Shown here: positions 17,040-25,904 of the stretch, one piece after another
Layout: each line of letters opens with the position of its first letter
How positions within the stretch are numbered: the stretch's first letter is position 1
Assembly: GCF_000406945.1 (NCBI RefSeq)
Contig: NZ_KE136354.1
Span: 2,403,685-2,467,684, forward strand
Length of the DNA stretch: 64,000 nucleotides
Reading direction: 5' to 3'
Origin: Enterococcus dispar ATCC 51266
Lineage (GTDB): Bacteria > Bacillota > Bacilli > Lactobacillales > Enterococcaceae
Notes under the pieces: generated by a model
Told to the model about the DNA's origin: nothing
What the model saw: only the letters and a program-made list of their open reading frames with translations
The model's database searches: none
Program-made: the position numbers and the translations under genes

Positions 17040-17205
17040 TTGTGTACTTTTCACAAGGAATAAAGCGAATCTACCAAAGCTTTTGGAATTTAGCTGTATG
17101 AACGAACTTTCTATGGTAATAAGCTGAAATGGCAAGAAATTTATCCAGCTTTCGTTTTATTGTCCCCACGCTGAAATAGTTCAAGCCACTTTTCTTTTAA
17201 ATAGA
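17040..17205 (+). repeat. Dispersed hairpin repeat, copy 3 (in his leader)
   Basis: A diverged B module lies between the T-box terminator and hisZG. It reads GAACGAACTTTCTATGGTAATAAGCTGAAAT on the left (17100-17130, two overlapping stretches), CAAGAAATTTA in the centre, and CGTTTTATTGTCC then ATAGTTCAAG on the right (to about 17184). GAAC/GTTC and AATAA/TTATT keep the hairpin. The copy lengthens the his mRNA leader to about 270 bases after the terminator. From 17205 to 17297 only a weak TGGCG/CGCCA hairpin and the ribosome site are visible. Confidence 0.65.
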
Positions 17206-17297
17206 GTTGTTACGTACATTTGTTAGAGGCCTAAGTTGGCGTACTGCAGTGAAGTTTCGCCATTTTGTAGTTATCGGGTAATGTCAGGGGAGGGGAA

Positions 17298-18857
17298 ATG
17301 ATGGAAATTCCAGTAAATATTTTACGTCAAGAAGAAGTAGCAGCATTGAAGTTGCGCGCTTTATACCAAGAAGCAGGCTTCAATTTATTTTGTTTAAAGA
17401 GTTTTGAAGAATATAACTTTTATTTGGAAAATAAAAATTTTTTAGCAGACGATGATGTCATTAAATTTAGTGCTGCAGATGGGCGCTTATTAGCGTTAAA
17501 TCCCGATGTCACCTTATCGATTGTGAAAAATACTGCTGCTCATGAAAGTAGACGACTTTATTACAATGAAAATATTTACCGTCATAATCACCATACCAAT
17601 GAATATCAGCAGTTGAATCAAGCGGGGATCGAAATTATCGGCAGTGTAGATAAGCAAGCAGAGCTTGAAGTGATTCAACTGGCTATTGCTTCTTTAGAAG
17701 TTATCGGTCAAGCCAAATTGGAATTTTCCCACAGTGGGTTAGTGGCAGCAATTTTGGCATTATTTCCGTGTAATCGCCAAGCGGAAGTTTTTAGTAGTAT
17801 TAAAAATAAAGACAGTGCAGCTTTGAAAGATTTGGCGCAACAAGTACATTTAGCACCAGCTTTGACCACGAATTTATGTGAATTGCTGCAGTTAAGTGGT
17901 GAAATTAATGAATCATTGCAAACTGCTCTAACACTAACCAAAGATTTACCCCACGCCCACCAAGCGCTGGTTGAATTACAAGAATTGGCAACCGCGCTAC
18001 TAAAAGAGGCAGTTACTCCCCGACTGCTCTTTGATTTATCAACGGTGAATGATACGAACTATTATAGTGGCATTATTTTTCAAGGTTTTGTCCCACAAGT
18101 CCCCCAGGCAATTTTATTTGGGGGACGCTACGACGGCTTGTTGCAATCTCTTGGTAAAACACAAGCGGCAATTGGTTTTGGGATTCATTTAAATGCGATT
18201 GCCACTGACACAGTAACAGCAAAAAATGAGCGTACCCACTTAAATATCGCTTTGCCAAAAGGACGCATGGGGGAAAAGGTTTATCACATGTTTCATGAAG
18301 CCGGTTTGTGCCAAGAAAATTTATTAGATGAAAGTCGCAAGCTGATTTTTACTGATGAAGAAAATGGATTGCGCTTTTTCTTAGTAAAGCCAAGTGATGT
18401 AGCCAGTTATGTGGAACATGGTGCCGCAGATATCGGCATTGTGGGACGAGATATTTTATTAGAAACTGAGGCGGATGTTTTAGATGTTTTACGTTTTGCT
18501 ATAGGCCAATGTGATATTGCGATTGCCGGTGCCAAAAATTTTCAAAAAGATGCAAGTCGCCCGTTAAAAGTGGCCACCAAATATCCCACTATTGCGCGTA
18601 AATATTTTAGCAGTCGGAGTCAACCGGTGGAACTGATTTATTTAAACGGTTCGATTGAACTTGCCCCTTTAGTTGGTTTGGCTGATGTAATTGTCGATAT
18701 TGTGGAAACAGGCACCACATTAAAGGAAAACGGCTTAGAAGTATTTGAAAAAATTACCGATTCCTCGGCGCATTTAGTGGTAAACCGCACGTCATGGCGG
18801 TTTAAACAATCTGAAATTTACGAAATTATTCAGAAAGTGGGGGCAAAAAATGATTAA
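17298..18857 (+). CDS. hisZG: HisZ-HisG fusion: ATP phosphoribosyltransferase
   Basis: Catalyses the first step of histidine synthesis, ATP + PRPP to phosphoribosyl-ATP. One uninterrupted 519-residue frame encodes both subunits of the short-form enzyme. Residues 1 to about 305 are HisZ, the HisRS-like regulatory subunit (LALNPDVTLSIVKN, YYNENIYRHN motif 2, and FGGRYDGLLQSLG). Residues about 312-519 are short-form HisG, opening LNIALPKGRMGE and containing GAADIGIVGRDIL and the PRPP loop VDIVETGTTLKENGL. A short linker (about 300-311) joins them. In other bacteria hisZ and hisG are normally separate genes. The start follows AGGGGAGGGG. The stop overlaps hisD by eight bases. Confidence 0.93.
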   Translation: MMEIPVNILRQEEVAALKLRALYQEAGFNLFCLKSFEEYNFYLENKNFLADDDVIKFSAADGRLLALNPDVTLSIVKNTAAHESRRLYYNENIYRHNHHTNEYQQLNQAGIEIIGSVDKQAELEVIQLAIASLEVIGQAKLEFSHSGLVAAILALFPCNRQAEVFSSIKNKDSAALKDLAQQVHLAPALTTNLCELLQLSGEINESLQTALTLTKDLPHAHQALVELQELATALLKEAVTPRLLFDLSTVNDTNYYSGIIFQGFVPQVPQAILFGGRYDGLLQSLGKTQAAIGFGIHLNAIATDTVTAKNERTHLNIALPKGRMGEKVYHMFHEAGLCQENLLDESRKLIFTDEENGLRFFLVKPSDVASYVEHGAADIGIVGRDILLETEADVLDVLRFAIGQCDIAIAGAKNFQKDASRPLKVATKYPTIARKYFSSRSQPVELIYLNGSIELAPLVGLADVIVDIVETGTTLKENGLEVFEKITDSSAHLVVNRTSWRFKQSEIYEIIQKVGAKND

Positions 18858-20124
18858 AATTTTACAGCAACGTGATTTGAATTTAAACCAAATTAGGACG
18901 AGTGCATCAGGCAGTACCGCCGCATATACACAAGTAGTGCAAGAAATCATTCAAAATGTGCAAGTTAGTGGAGATGAAGCGTTAAAAGAATACACAAAAA
19001 AATTTGATGGGGCTGCTTTGACTACTTTTAAAGTAACAGCTGCTGAAATTGAAGCGGCCATAACGGCTTGTGACCCCGCTTTTTTAACTGTTTTAAAAAA
19101 GGCACAGCGCAATATTGCCGCCTTTCATGAAAAACAAAAAGATAATGGATTTATGTTAGAAAAACAAGGAGCAATAATGGGGCAACGTGTTATTCCACTA
19201 GCGAAAGTTGGCATATACGTGCCAGGAGGAACTGCTGCTTATCCCAGTACAGTATTAATGAATGTGATCCCAGCTAAAATTGCCGGTGTCAAAAAAATTG
19301 TCTTGGTGACCCCGCCACAACCAGACGGCACGGTTACGCCAGCAATCTTGGCTGCTGCCAAAATTGCCGGTGCTGATGAAATCTATAAAGTGGGAGGTGC
19401 CCAAGCTGTTGCGGCACTTGCTTATGGAACCCAAACCATTCCGGCAGTAGATAAAGTCACAGGGCCCGGCAATATTTATGTGGCAACGGCTAAACGGCTC
19501 GTTTATGGCAAAGTGGATATCGATATGATTGCCGGTCCGAGTGATATTTTAATTATCGCTGATAAAACAGCGAAGCCAGCTTACTTAGCAGCTGATTTAT
19601 TAGCACAAGCAGAACACGATGTGAACGCTCAGGCCATCTTAGTGACAACAAGTCAAGAAATTGCTGAAGCCACTGCCCAGGAAGTCAGAACACAAACGGC
19701 AAATGCACCACGCCGAGAAATTATGACGGCTTCTTTAAAAAAGAATGGTTGTATTATTGTCGTTCCCAATTTAGCAGCAGCTTTTGAAATTACTGATGAA
19801 GTAGCACCAGAACATTTGGAACTGTGTATTGAAGAACCTTTTGCAGCGTTAGACGCTGTTAAAAATGCCGGAAGTGTTTTTTTAGGTCACCATACACCTG
19901 AGGTTTTAGGGGATTATTTGGCTGGACCCAATCATACATTGCCAACAGAAGGTACGGCTCGTTTTTATTCCCCTCTAAGTGTGGCGGATTTTCAAAAGCG
20001 CTCGAGTTATTTGTATTATGGCAAAGAGGCCTTAAAAGATGTGAGTGACGATGTGATTTTATTTGCCAAAACAGAAGGGTTATTTGCCCATGCCAATTCC
20101 ATAAAAATGCGAAAAGGGGTGTAG
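18850..20124 (+). CDS. hisD: Histidinol dehydrogenase
   Basis: Carries out the last two oxidations, histidinol to histidine, with NAD+ and a zinc ion. The 424-residue protein has the family landmarks: YVPGGTAAYPSTVLMN near residue 120, GGAQAVAALAYGT near 178, VTGPGNIYVATAKR near 202, the active-site region AEHDVNAQA, and EVAPEHLEL near 320. The start overlaps the end of hisZG, so the two are translationally coupled. Full length; no missing residues noticed. Confidence 0.96.
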   Translation: MIKILQQRDLNLNQIRTSASGSTAAYTQVVQEIIQNVQVSGDEALKEYTKKFDGAALTTFKVTAAEIEAAITACDPAFLTVLKKAQRNIAAFHEKQKDNGFMLEKQGAIMGQRVIPLAKVGIYVPGGTAAYPSTVLMNVIPAKIAGVKKIVLVTPPQPDGTVTPAILAAAKIAGADEIYKVGGAQAVAALAYGTQTIPAVDKVTGPGNIYVATAKRLVYGKVDIDMIAGPSDILIIADKTAKPAYLAADLLAQAEHDVNAQAILVTTSQEIAEATAQEVRTQTANAPRREIMTASLKKNGCIIVVPNLAAAFEITDEVAPEHLELCIEEPFAALDAVKNAGSVFLGHHTPEVLGDYLAGPNHTLPTEGTARFYSPLSVADFQKRSSYLYYGKEALKDVSDDVILFAKTEGLFAHANSIKMRKGV

Positions 20125-20127
20125 AGG

Positions 20128-21180
20128 ATGAAATATTTTACACCTAAATTAGAGGCGCTGGCGCCTTATGTCCCAGGAGAACAACCCCAGTTTGAAGTGA
20201 TTAAGTTAAACACCAATGAAAGTCCTTATCCGCCAGCCCCGACTGTAGAGGCAGCCGTTGCAAATGCAGCTGCTGTGTTAGCCCGTTATCCTGATCCCGA
20301 CTGTCAAAATTTGCGGCAAACATTGGCGCAACGCTTTGATGTAATGCCAACTGAAATTTTTGTCGGTAATGGCAGTGATGAAGTTCTGGCCTTTTGTTTT
20401 CAAGGCTTGATGAATGCAGGAGTAGTTTATCCGGATTTAACTTATGGCTTTTATCCTGTTTTTAGCCAGATGTATGATATTTCATCCAAAGAAATTCCTT
20501 TAGCAGCAGATTTTACACTAAATTTGGCTGACTACCAAGAAGAAACAGGGACCGTGATTTTTGCTAATCCTAACGCACCGACTAGTTTAGGCATAGCAGC
20601 AATCGAAATTGCGAATTTTGTTGCAGCTAATCCGGAGCGTTTGGTAATTGTAGATGAAGCCTACGTGGAATTTGGCGGTGAATCGATGGTGCCCTATATA
20701 AAAGAGTTTGCCAATCTTTTAGTAGTTGGGACTTTTTCTAAATCTTGGCAGTTGGCTGGGGCGCGACTCGGTTATGCAGTGGGGCAGGCAGCGTTAATTG
20801 CAGCTTTAAACAAATTAAAATTTAGTTTTAACCCCTATAGTGTCAATACTATGACTACTGCCGCAGGAATAGCGGCGTTGGCCGATGAAAATTATCATGC
20901 CAGTTGTCTAGAGCAAATTATTGGGCAACGCCAAAAAACGGCTCAAGATTTAAAGGCGTTAGGTTTTACGGTATTGGATAGTCAGACAAATTTTCTATTT
21001 GTAACGCATCCCGCAGTTGGTGGCAAAGTAATTTACGAAAAATTAAAGATGCAACAAATTTTTGTCCGCTGGTTTAACCTGCCCCGAATAAAAGATTATT
21101 TGCGCATTACGATTGGTACCCCGCAGCAGATGCAACAATGTTTGGCCGCCATTACGCAAATAATAAAAGACGAAATTTAA
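20128..21180 (+). CDS. hisC: Histidinol-phosphate aminotransferase
   Basis: A PLP enzyme that converts imidazole-acetol phosphate to histidinol phosphate. The 350-residue class II aminotransferase has NTNESPYPPAP near residue 28, VGNGSDEVLAF near 80, FANPNAPTS near 148, VDEAYVEFGG near 175, and the PLP-lysine in GTFSKSWQLAGARLGY near 205. It starts three bases after the hisD stop, with AGAGG before the ATG. Slightly shorter than some homologues but complete. Confidence 0.95.
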   Translation: MKYFTPKLEALAPYVPGEQPQFEVIKLNTNESPYPPAPTVEAAVANAAAVLARYPDPDCQNLRQTLAQRFDVMPTEIFVGNGSDEVLAFCFQGLMNAGVVYPDLTYGFYPVFSQMYDISSKEIPLAADFTLNLADYQEETGTVIFANPNAPTSLGIAAIEIANFVAANPERLVIVDEAYVEFGGESMVPYIKEFANLLVVGTFSKSWQLAGARLGYAVGQAALIAALNKLKFSFNPYSVNTMTTAAGIAALADENYHASCLEQIIGQRQKTAQDLKALGFTVLDSQTNFLFVTHPAVGGKVIYEKLKMQQIFVRWFNLPRIKDYLRITIGTPQQMQQCLAAITQIIKDEI

Positions 21181-21224
21181 AAGGTGTCCAATAACCAGTA
21201 AAAAAAGTTAAAGGAGGCAACGAC

Positions 21225-21815
21225 ATGCGTACTGCAGAAATTACCCGCAATACGAGTGAAACAAAAATTAAATTGAAACTAACTATTGATGGTACCGGGC
21301 AACAAAAAATTGTTACAAAAATTGGGTTTTTAGATCATATGCTGGAACTTTTCACTCGTCATGGGCGTTTTGATATCGCATTAGAATGTGACGGGGATGT
21401 GGCGGTGGATGGGCATCATACCACGGAAGATATTGCGATTGTTTTGGGTCGTGCTTTTTCACAAGCTTTAGGAGACAGACGAGGGATTAACCGTTATGGC
21501 AGTATGATTTTACCGATGGACGAAACCTTGGTGCTGGCAGCGTTAGACATTTCTGGTCGGGGCATGGCTTGTTTAAACGTCGCTATCCCTGCAAGTCAAA
21601 TTGGTGGCTTTGATACCGAGTTGGTAGAAGAATTTTTCATCGCTTTTGCCAGAGAGTTGGGTGGCACGATTCACTTACAGCAATTAGCTGGTAAAAACAG
21701 TCACCATATTGTGGAAGCGTGTTTTAAAGGATTTGGCCGTGCATTAGCCGAAGCTTGTGCCATTAATGAAGTGGCTCCAAATGAAATTCCTTCAACCAAA
21801 GGCACTATTTTATAG
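21225..21815 (+). CDS. hisB: Imidazoleglycerol-phosphate dehydratase
   Basis: A Mn-dependent dehydratase that forms imidazole-acetol phosphate. The 196-residue single-function form has the two His-rich metal motifs DGHHTTEDIAI near residue 65 and NSHHIVEACFKGFGRAL near 165, plus the FLDHMLELFTRHG opening. There is no phosphatase domain, consistent with a separate HisK-type phosphatase at the end of the operon. AAAGGAGG precedes the start. It is followed by an unusual 166-base gap before hisH. Confidence 0.95.
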   Translation: MRTAEITRNTSETKIKLKLTIDGTGQQKIVTKIGFLDHMLELFTRHGRFDIALECDGDVAVDGHHTTEDIAIVLGRAFSQALGDRRGINRYGSMILPMDETLVLAALDISGRGMACLNVAIPASQIGGFDTELVEEFFIAFARELGGTIHLQQLAGKNSHHIVEACFKGFGRALAEACAINEVAPNEIPSTKGTIL

Positions 21816-21981
21816 AGGAAATAGTACACGTTTAAGTTGGCAGGTAAAAATAAGTTGTCCTGTGTTCAAATAATTGGATAGGAAATAAAACAAAGAATAA
21901 ATAGTAACCAACCTGTGTTTTGTTTTTGTTTAATGTTCACTGTCTAAACGGCCGCTAACAACATTGAAAGGGGAGAACCTC
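21816..21981 (+). other. Intergenic gap inside the his operon
   Basis: The only sizeable gap in an otherwise overlapping operon. It contains two CCTGTGTT direct repeats and a weak AAACAAA/TTTGTTT inverted repeat around 21888-21930. I see no gene and no convincing terminator or promoter. Confidence 0.4.
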
Positions 21982-22599
21982 GTGATTGCAATTATTGATT
22001 ATGGTGTGGGAAATTTATTTAGTTTGCAGAGTTCATTACGTTTTATAAAGGCAGATGTGGTCGTGACAAGTGATGCGGCAGAAATTCAAAAGGCCGAAAA
22101 AATTTTGCTGCCCGGTGTGGGAGCTTTTGGGGATGCCATGGCTAAATTACAAGACAGTGGTTTAGCGGCAGTGGTAAAAAAGGAAGCCCAAAAAGGCAAA
22201 CCATTGTTGGGAATTTGTCTAGGGATGCAATTGCTCTTCTCGGAAAGTCACGAGTTTGGTGTGCATCCCGGATTGGATTTGATTTCTGGTAAAGTGATTG
22301 CGATGAAAGAGACGTTTACGCAACAAAAAATAGCGTTAAAGGTGCCACAAATTGGTTGGAATGAATTGGTGTTTGCCCAAGAATCGCCTCTTTTAAAGTA
22401 CGTGAAGCAAGGAGATTTTGTTTATTACGTTCACAGCTATTACGCCAGTGAGTGCGACAAAAGTATTGCGGCTTTTAGTGATTATGGTGTAAAAATTCCC
22501 GGATTAGTACAAAAAGGCAATATTTTTGGAACGCAATTTCATCCTGAAAAAAGCGGGAAAGTTGGCCTGAATATTTTGCGGGCCTTTACGGAGGTGTAA
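21982..22599 (+). CDS. hisH: Imidazole glycerol phosphate synthase, HisH subunit
   Basis: The glutaminase subunit that delivers ammonia to HisF. It has DYGVGNLFSL at the N-terminus, the nucleophile Cys in LGICLGMQLLF near residue 80, and the catalytic His/Glu in GTQFHPEKSG near 190. I choose GTG 21982, which has GAAAGGGGAG before it; the upstream TTG at 21964 would lie in front of the ribosome site. About 205 residues, normal for the family. Confidence 0.95.
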   Translation: MIAIIDYGVGNLFSLQSSLRFIKADVVVTSDAAEIQKAEKILLPGVGAFGDAMAKLQDSGLAAVVKKEAQKGKPLLGICLGMQLLFSESHEFGVHPGLDLISGKVIAMKETFTQQKIALKVPQIGWNELVFAQESPLLKYVKQGDFVYYVHSYYASECDKSIAAFSDYGVKIPGLVQKGNIFGTQFHPEKSGKVGLNILRAFTEV

Positions 22600-22601
22600 A
22601 G

Positions 22602-23324
22602 ATGATTATTTTACCAGCAATTGATTTGTACAATCGCAAAGTAGTGCGGCTTTATCAAGGGGATTATGGACAACAAGAAATTTTTGGTGATGATCCAATC
22701 GTATTTGCTCAAAATTTTGCTAAAGCAGGGGCAAAATATCTCCATTTAGTGGATTTAAATGGTGCCAAAGAAGGAACCAAAAAGCAATTTGATTTAGTAG
22801 CAGAAATTGTGGCAAAAACCGATTTATTTGTGGAATTAGGCGGGGGGATTCGCAATGAAGAAGATATTCAGGATTGTCTTTCCATTGGCGTAAAACGGGT
22901 GATTTTAGGCACGATTGCGCAACAGGAACCACAATTCGCCAAAGAAATGATCAAAAAATACCGTGAAAAAATTGCGATTGGTGTAGATGCCAGAAAAGGG
23001 AAAGTCGCTGTCAATGGCTGGCTGGAAACAACAGAAACGGATGCTTATATTTTTTGCCAAGAATTAGTCGCAGCAGGCTGTCAGACAATTATTTATACCG
23101 ATATTGCAAGAGACGGTACAGGTATGGGAATGGATAGTGCCGCTTATGAAAAATTAAATGCTTTAGGCTGCAATATTATTGCTTCTGGTGGCGTGGCGAC
23201 CCTTGCTGATATTACTAGTCTGGCACAGGCTGGGACATATGGCACAATTGTTGGCAAATCCTTGTACAGCGGACAGCTGGATTTATCAGAGTGTCTTACT
23301 GCTGCAGCGGAGGTGGAAAAATGA
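22602..23324 (+). CDS. hisA: HisA phosphoribosylformimino isomerase
   Basis: Amadori isomerase of the pathway (ProFAR to PRFAR). A 240-residue half-barrel-duplicated TIM barrel with LPAIDLYNRKVVRLYQGDY at the N-terminus, LVDLNGA, the phosphate loops ELGGGIRNEEDI and IASGGVATLADI, and IYTDIARDGTGMG near 165. It starts just after hisH with GGAGGTG and ends as ATGA over hisF. Confidence 0.95.
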   Translation: MIILPAIDLYNRKVVRLYQGDYGQQEIFGDDPIVFAQNFAKAGAKYLHLVDLNGAKEGTKKQFDLVAEIVAKTDLFVELGGGIRNEEDIQDCLSIGVKRVILGTIAQQEPQFAKEMIKKYREKIAIGVDARKGKVAVNGWLETTETDAYIFCQELVAAGCQTIIYTDIARDGTGMGMDSAAYEKLNALGCNIIASGGVATLADITSLAQAGTYGTIVGKSLYSGQLDLSECLTAAAEVEK

Positions 23325-24076
23325 TTGCCAAACGGATTATTCCTTGTCTGGATGTGCGAGCTGGTCGCGTAGTGAAAGGCGTTAATTTTGCCGGCATTAA
23401 AGATGTTGCTTCACCGGTGGCATTGGCCAAAAAATATGATCAAGCCGGTGCTGATGAACTTGTTTTTTATGACATTACTGCTTCGGCAGAAAAGCGGAGT
23501 CTATTTACGGATATTTTACAAGCAGTCGCCCAACAAGTTTTTATCCCCTTAACAGTGGGAGGCGGAATTAATACCCTGGCAGATTTTGATCGTGTTTTAA
23601 AATGTGGCGCAGATAAAGTCAGTGTCAATTCTGGTGCAATTAAAAATCCTAAATTGATTGTGGAAGCAGCCCAACGTTATGGCGCGCAATGTGTAGTTTT
23701 ATCAGTAGATATAAAAAAAGTCGCCAACTCGTGGCACGTCTTTACCAAAGGAGGACGAGAAGATACAGGGATGGATGCTTTAGCTTGGATTAAAGCCGGC
23801 GAGAAACTGGGAGCCGGAGAATTGGTGATTAATTCCATGGATACTGATGGTGTGAAAACGGGGTTTGATTTGGAATTGTTGCAGGCAGTAGCGGACATTG
23901 CTCATGTACCTATTGTTGCTTCAGGCGGAGCTGGCAGTAAAGCAGATTTTTATCAGCTGTTCCAAAATCCACAGATAGATGCAGGACTGGCCGCTTCTAT
24001 TTTCCATTATGATGAAATTCCTATTCCGGTGTTAAAAGAATATTTAGCAGAAAAAAACATTCCAATTCGCAAATAA
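23321..24076 (+). CDS. hisF: Imidazole glycerol phosphate synthase, HisF subunit
   Basis: Cyclase subunit that uses ammonia from HisH to form IGP and AICAR. It opens MIAKRIIPCLDVRAGRVVKG with the catalytic Asp in CLD, and has ELVFYDITAS near residue 46, VGGGINTLADF near 80, the second catalytic Asp in VLSVDIKK near 130, and VASGGAGS near 205. About 251 residues. ATG 23321 follows GCGGAGGTGG and overlaps the hisA stop by four bases; a start ten codons upstream is ruled out by this site. Confidence 0.95.
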   Translation: MIAKRIIPCLDVRAGRVVKGVNFAGIKDVASPVALAKKYDQAGADELVFYDITASAEKRSLFTDILQAVAQQVFIPLTVGGGINTLADFDRVLKCGADKVSVNSGAIKNPKLIVEAAQRYGAQCVVLSVDIKKVANSWHVFTKGGREDTGMDALAWIKAGEKLGAGELVINSMDTDGVKTGFDLELLQAVADIAHVPIVASGGAGSKADFYQLFQNPQIDAGLAASIFHYDEIPIPVLKEYLAEKNIPIRK

Positions 24077-24089
24077 GAGGTGAGGGCTA

Positions 24090-24734
24090 ATGGAGATAAA
24101 AAATTTGAAGTTTGATGAACAGGGTTTGATTTCTTGTGTAGTGCAAGATTTTTACACCAATCAAGTGCTGACTGTGGCTTATATGAATGAAGAGAGTTTA
24201 ACAAAAACGTTAGAAACACAGCAGATGACGTTTTATTCTCGCAGCCGCCAAAAGTTATGGCGTAAAGGAGAAACCAGCGGTCATACCCAGCAATTAGTCA
24301 GTTTAAAAGCAGATTGTGACCAAGACGCTTTAGTGGCAAAAGTGATAAAAGCGGGACCTGCTTGTCATCAAGGAACAGAAAGCTGTTTTAATGAAGTTTT
24401 ATTTTTAGCTGAAATGAAAAAAAGCATCACCATTTCAGAACTATATGAGTTAGTCTTAAGTCGAAAAAATATCCCGCAAGAAAAAAGTTATACCAGCTAT
24501 TTATTTGCGAAAGGCAATGAAAAGATTTTGAAAAAAATCGGCGAAGAAGCCACCGAAGTTGTAATTGGTGCGATGAAAAATAGCCAAGAAGAAACGACGT
24601 ATGAAATTGCCGATTTAATTTACCATTTACTCGTTTTAATGGCCAATAATGATATTACACCAACAGCTGTTATGACTGAGCTTGCTTTGCGTCAAGTAGT
24701 CGATAAAAAGACCAAACAAGAGACCATGAAATAA
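24090..24734 (+). CDS. hisIE: Bifunctional PR-AMP cyclohydrolase / PR-ATP pyrophosphatase
   Basis: Performs steps 2 and 3 of the pathway. The N-terminal HisI part (about residues 1-110) has YMNEESLTKTL, the FYSRSRQKLWRKGETSGH motif and metal Cys/His residues at KADCDQDA and ACHQGTESC. The C-terminal HisE part (about 115-214) has SYTSYLFAKGNEKILKKIGEEATEVVIGA and the metal-binding EIADLIYHLLVLM. Overall length and domain order are those of enteric-type HisIE fusions. Confidence 0.94.
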   Translation: MEIKNLKFDEQGLISCVVQDFYTNQVLTVAYMNEESLTKTLETQQMTFYSRSRQKLWRKGETSGHTQQLVSLKADCDQDALVAKVIKAGPACHQGTESCFNEVLFLAEMKKSITISELYELVLSRKNIPQEKSYTSYLFAKGNEKILKKIGEEATEVVIGAMKNSQEETTYEIADLIYHLLVLMANNDITPTAVMTELALRQVVDKKTKQETMK

Positions 24735-24745
24735 GGAGGAAGGCA

Positions 24746-25567
24746 ATGTTTTATTCCAATGCCCATACCCATAGTACTTGGTGCGACGGGAAAAATACGT
24801 TAGCAGAAATGACGGCAGCCGCTGAAAAATTGCGTTTTACGGATTTAGGTTTTACCTGCCACTCCAGGGCCTCTTTTGATCCCACTTGCCCAGGGATAAA
24901 AGATGAAGCGGCCTATCAAAAGGCGGTCCGCACTTTGGCTGAAAATAGCGCGGTACATCTTGCTTGTGGTTTGGAATGGGACTATTTTAGTCCAACTCCA
25001 ATTAGTGGTTATGATTATTTTATTGGTTCCGTTCATTATCTGCCGCCAAAAGCTGGTGTATATCGCAGTGTGGATGATACTCCCAAAAACTTCAATGAAA
25101 CATTACAGGATTGGTATCAAGGTGATTTTTTAGCTTTAGCACAAGACTATTACGATCTTGTTGTCGCCCATATTACCCACAATCAGCCTAAAATTGTCGG
25201 CCATTTTGATTTGGTGACAAAATTTGATGATACACTGCATTATCTAACGCCTCAAAATCAAAAAGCTTATGAAAAAATAGCTCTAAAAGCCTTACAGAAA
25301 GTTGTAAATGTATTGAAAACATACGAAGGATTGGTGGAAGTGAACACCGGTGGTATGAGCCGTGGTTGGAGGAAACAACCTTATCCGGCAAAATTCTTGT
25401 TGGAATTTTTAGCTAGTAAGAAAGTTCCCGTCATCTTAACAAGTGATAGTCATCAAATAGATACGCTAGATTATGCTTTTGAAAAGACCCAAAGACTTCT
25501 GCAAGCAGTTGGTTTTACTGCTAGTTACCAGTTAAAAAAGGGTAAGTTTGTTCCTGTTCGTTTTTGA
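24746..25567 (+). CDS. hisK: Histidinol phosphatase, PHP family
   Basis: Hydrolyses histidinol phosphate to histidinol. A 273-residue PHP-superfamily hydrolase with the metal ligands in NAHTHSTWCDG (residues 5-15), DLGFTCHSRA, CGLEWDYF near 76, VAHITHNQPKIVGHFDLV near 135 and SDSHQIDTLDYAF near 235. It completes the pathway that the single-function HisB lacks. AAGGAGGAAGG precedes the start. It is the last gene of the his operon, followed by a terminator. Confidence 0.92.
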   Translation: MFYSNAHTHSTWCDGKNTLAEMTAAAEKLRFTDLGFTCHSRASFDPTCPGIKDEAAYQKAVRTLAENSAVHLACGLEWDYFSPTPISGYDYFIGSVHYLPPKAGVYRSVDDTPKNFNETLQDWYQGDFLALAQDYYDLVVAHITHNQPKIVGHFDLVTKFDDTLHYLTPQNQKAYEKIALKALQKVVNVLKTYEGLVEVNTGGMSRGWRKQPYPAKFLLEFLASKKVPVILTSDSHQIDTLDYAFEKTQRLLQAVGFTASYQLKKGKFVPVRF

Positions 25568-25578
25568 AAATAATCTAT

Positions 25579-25624
25579 AAAAGTTAGCCAACAAAAGCAC
25601 GTTTTTTGTTGGCTAGCTTTTTTT
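25579..25624 (+). terminator. Terminator of the his operon
   Basis: AGTTAGCCAACAAAA and TTTTGTTGGCTAGCT form a stem with one G-T pair, followed by a T-run. From here to 25855 I see no gene. Confidence 0.9.
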
Positions 25625-25855
25625 GCGCCATTTTATTTTTAGAGGACCCATACACGGGTATCTGTTTTGTTTTTGATAAGTATGAAATAATAACTAAAAT
25701 TTTCCTGTTTTTTCCAAATTTCTGTCAGCAAAATAAGAGGCGTTTCATTGTGAAAAAAGTGCTTAGTGCGCCTCTTCACTCTTTGGCTTGTAAAGTAAAA
25801 TGAGAAAAAAATAAAAGAATCTCTCATGAAACTCTATAAACTTACTGTTATAAAA

Positions 25856-25873
25856 AATGCTAAAATTAGCATT
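25856..25873 (+). promoter_or_regulatory. Palindrome upstream of Ugp-like operon
   Basis: AATGCTAA-AA-TTAGCATT, an 8-bp perfect inverted repeat 20 bases before the ribosome site of the ABC ATPase and just after a TATAAA-like element. It could be a repressor operator or a short mRNA hairpin. Confidence 0.4.
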
Positions 25874-25904
25874 GCAGGTAAAAATAAAAAAGGGAGGATT
25901 TCCC

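Noticed and set aside
25606..25827. Overlapping 60-65 residue ORFs on both strands after the his terminator
   Set aside because: Low-complexity, no ribosome sites, and no family resemblance; the region is plain intergenic DNA.
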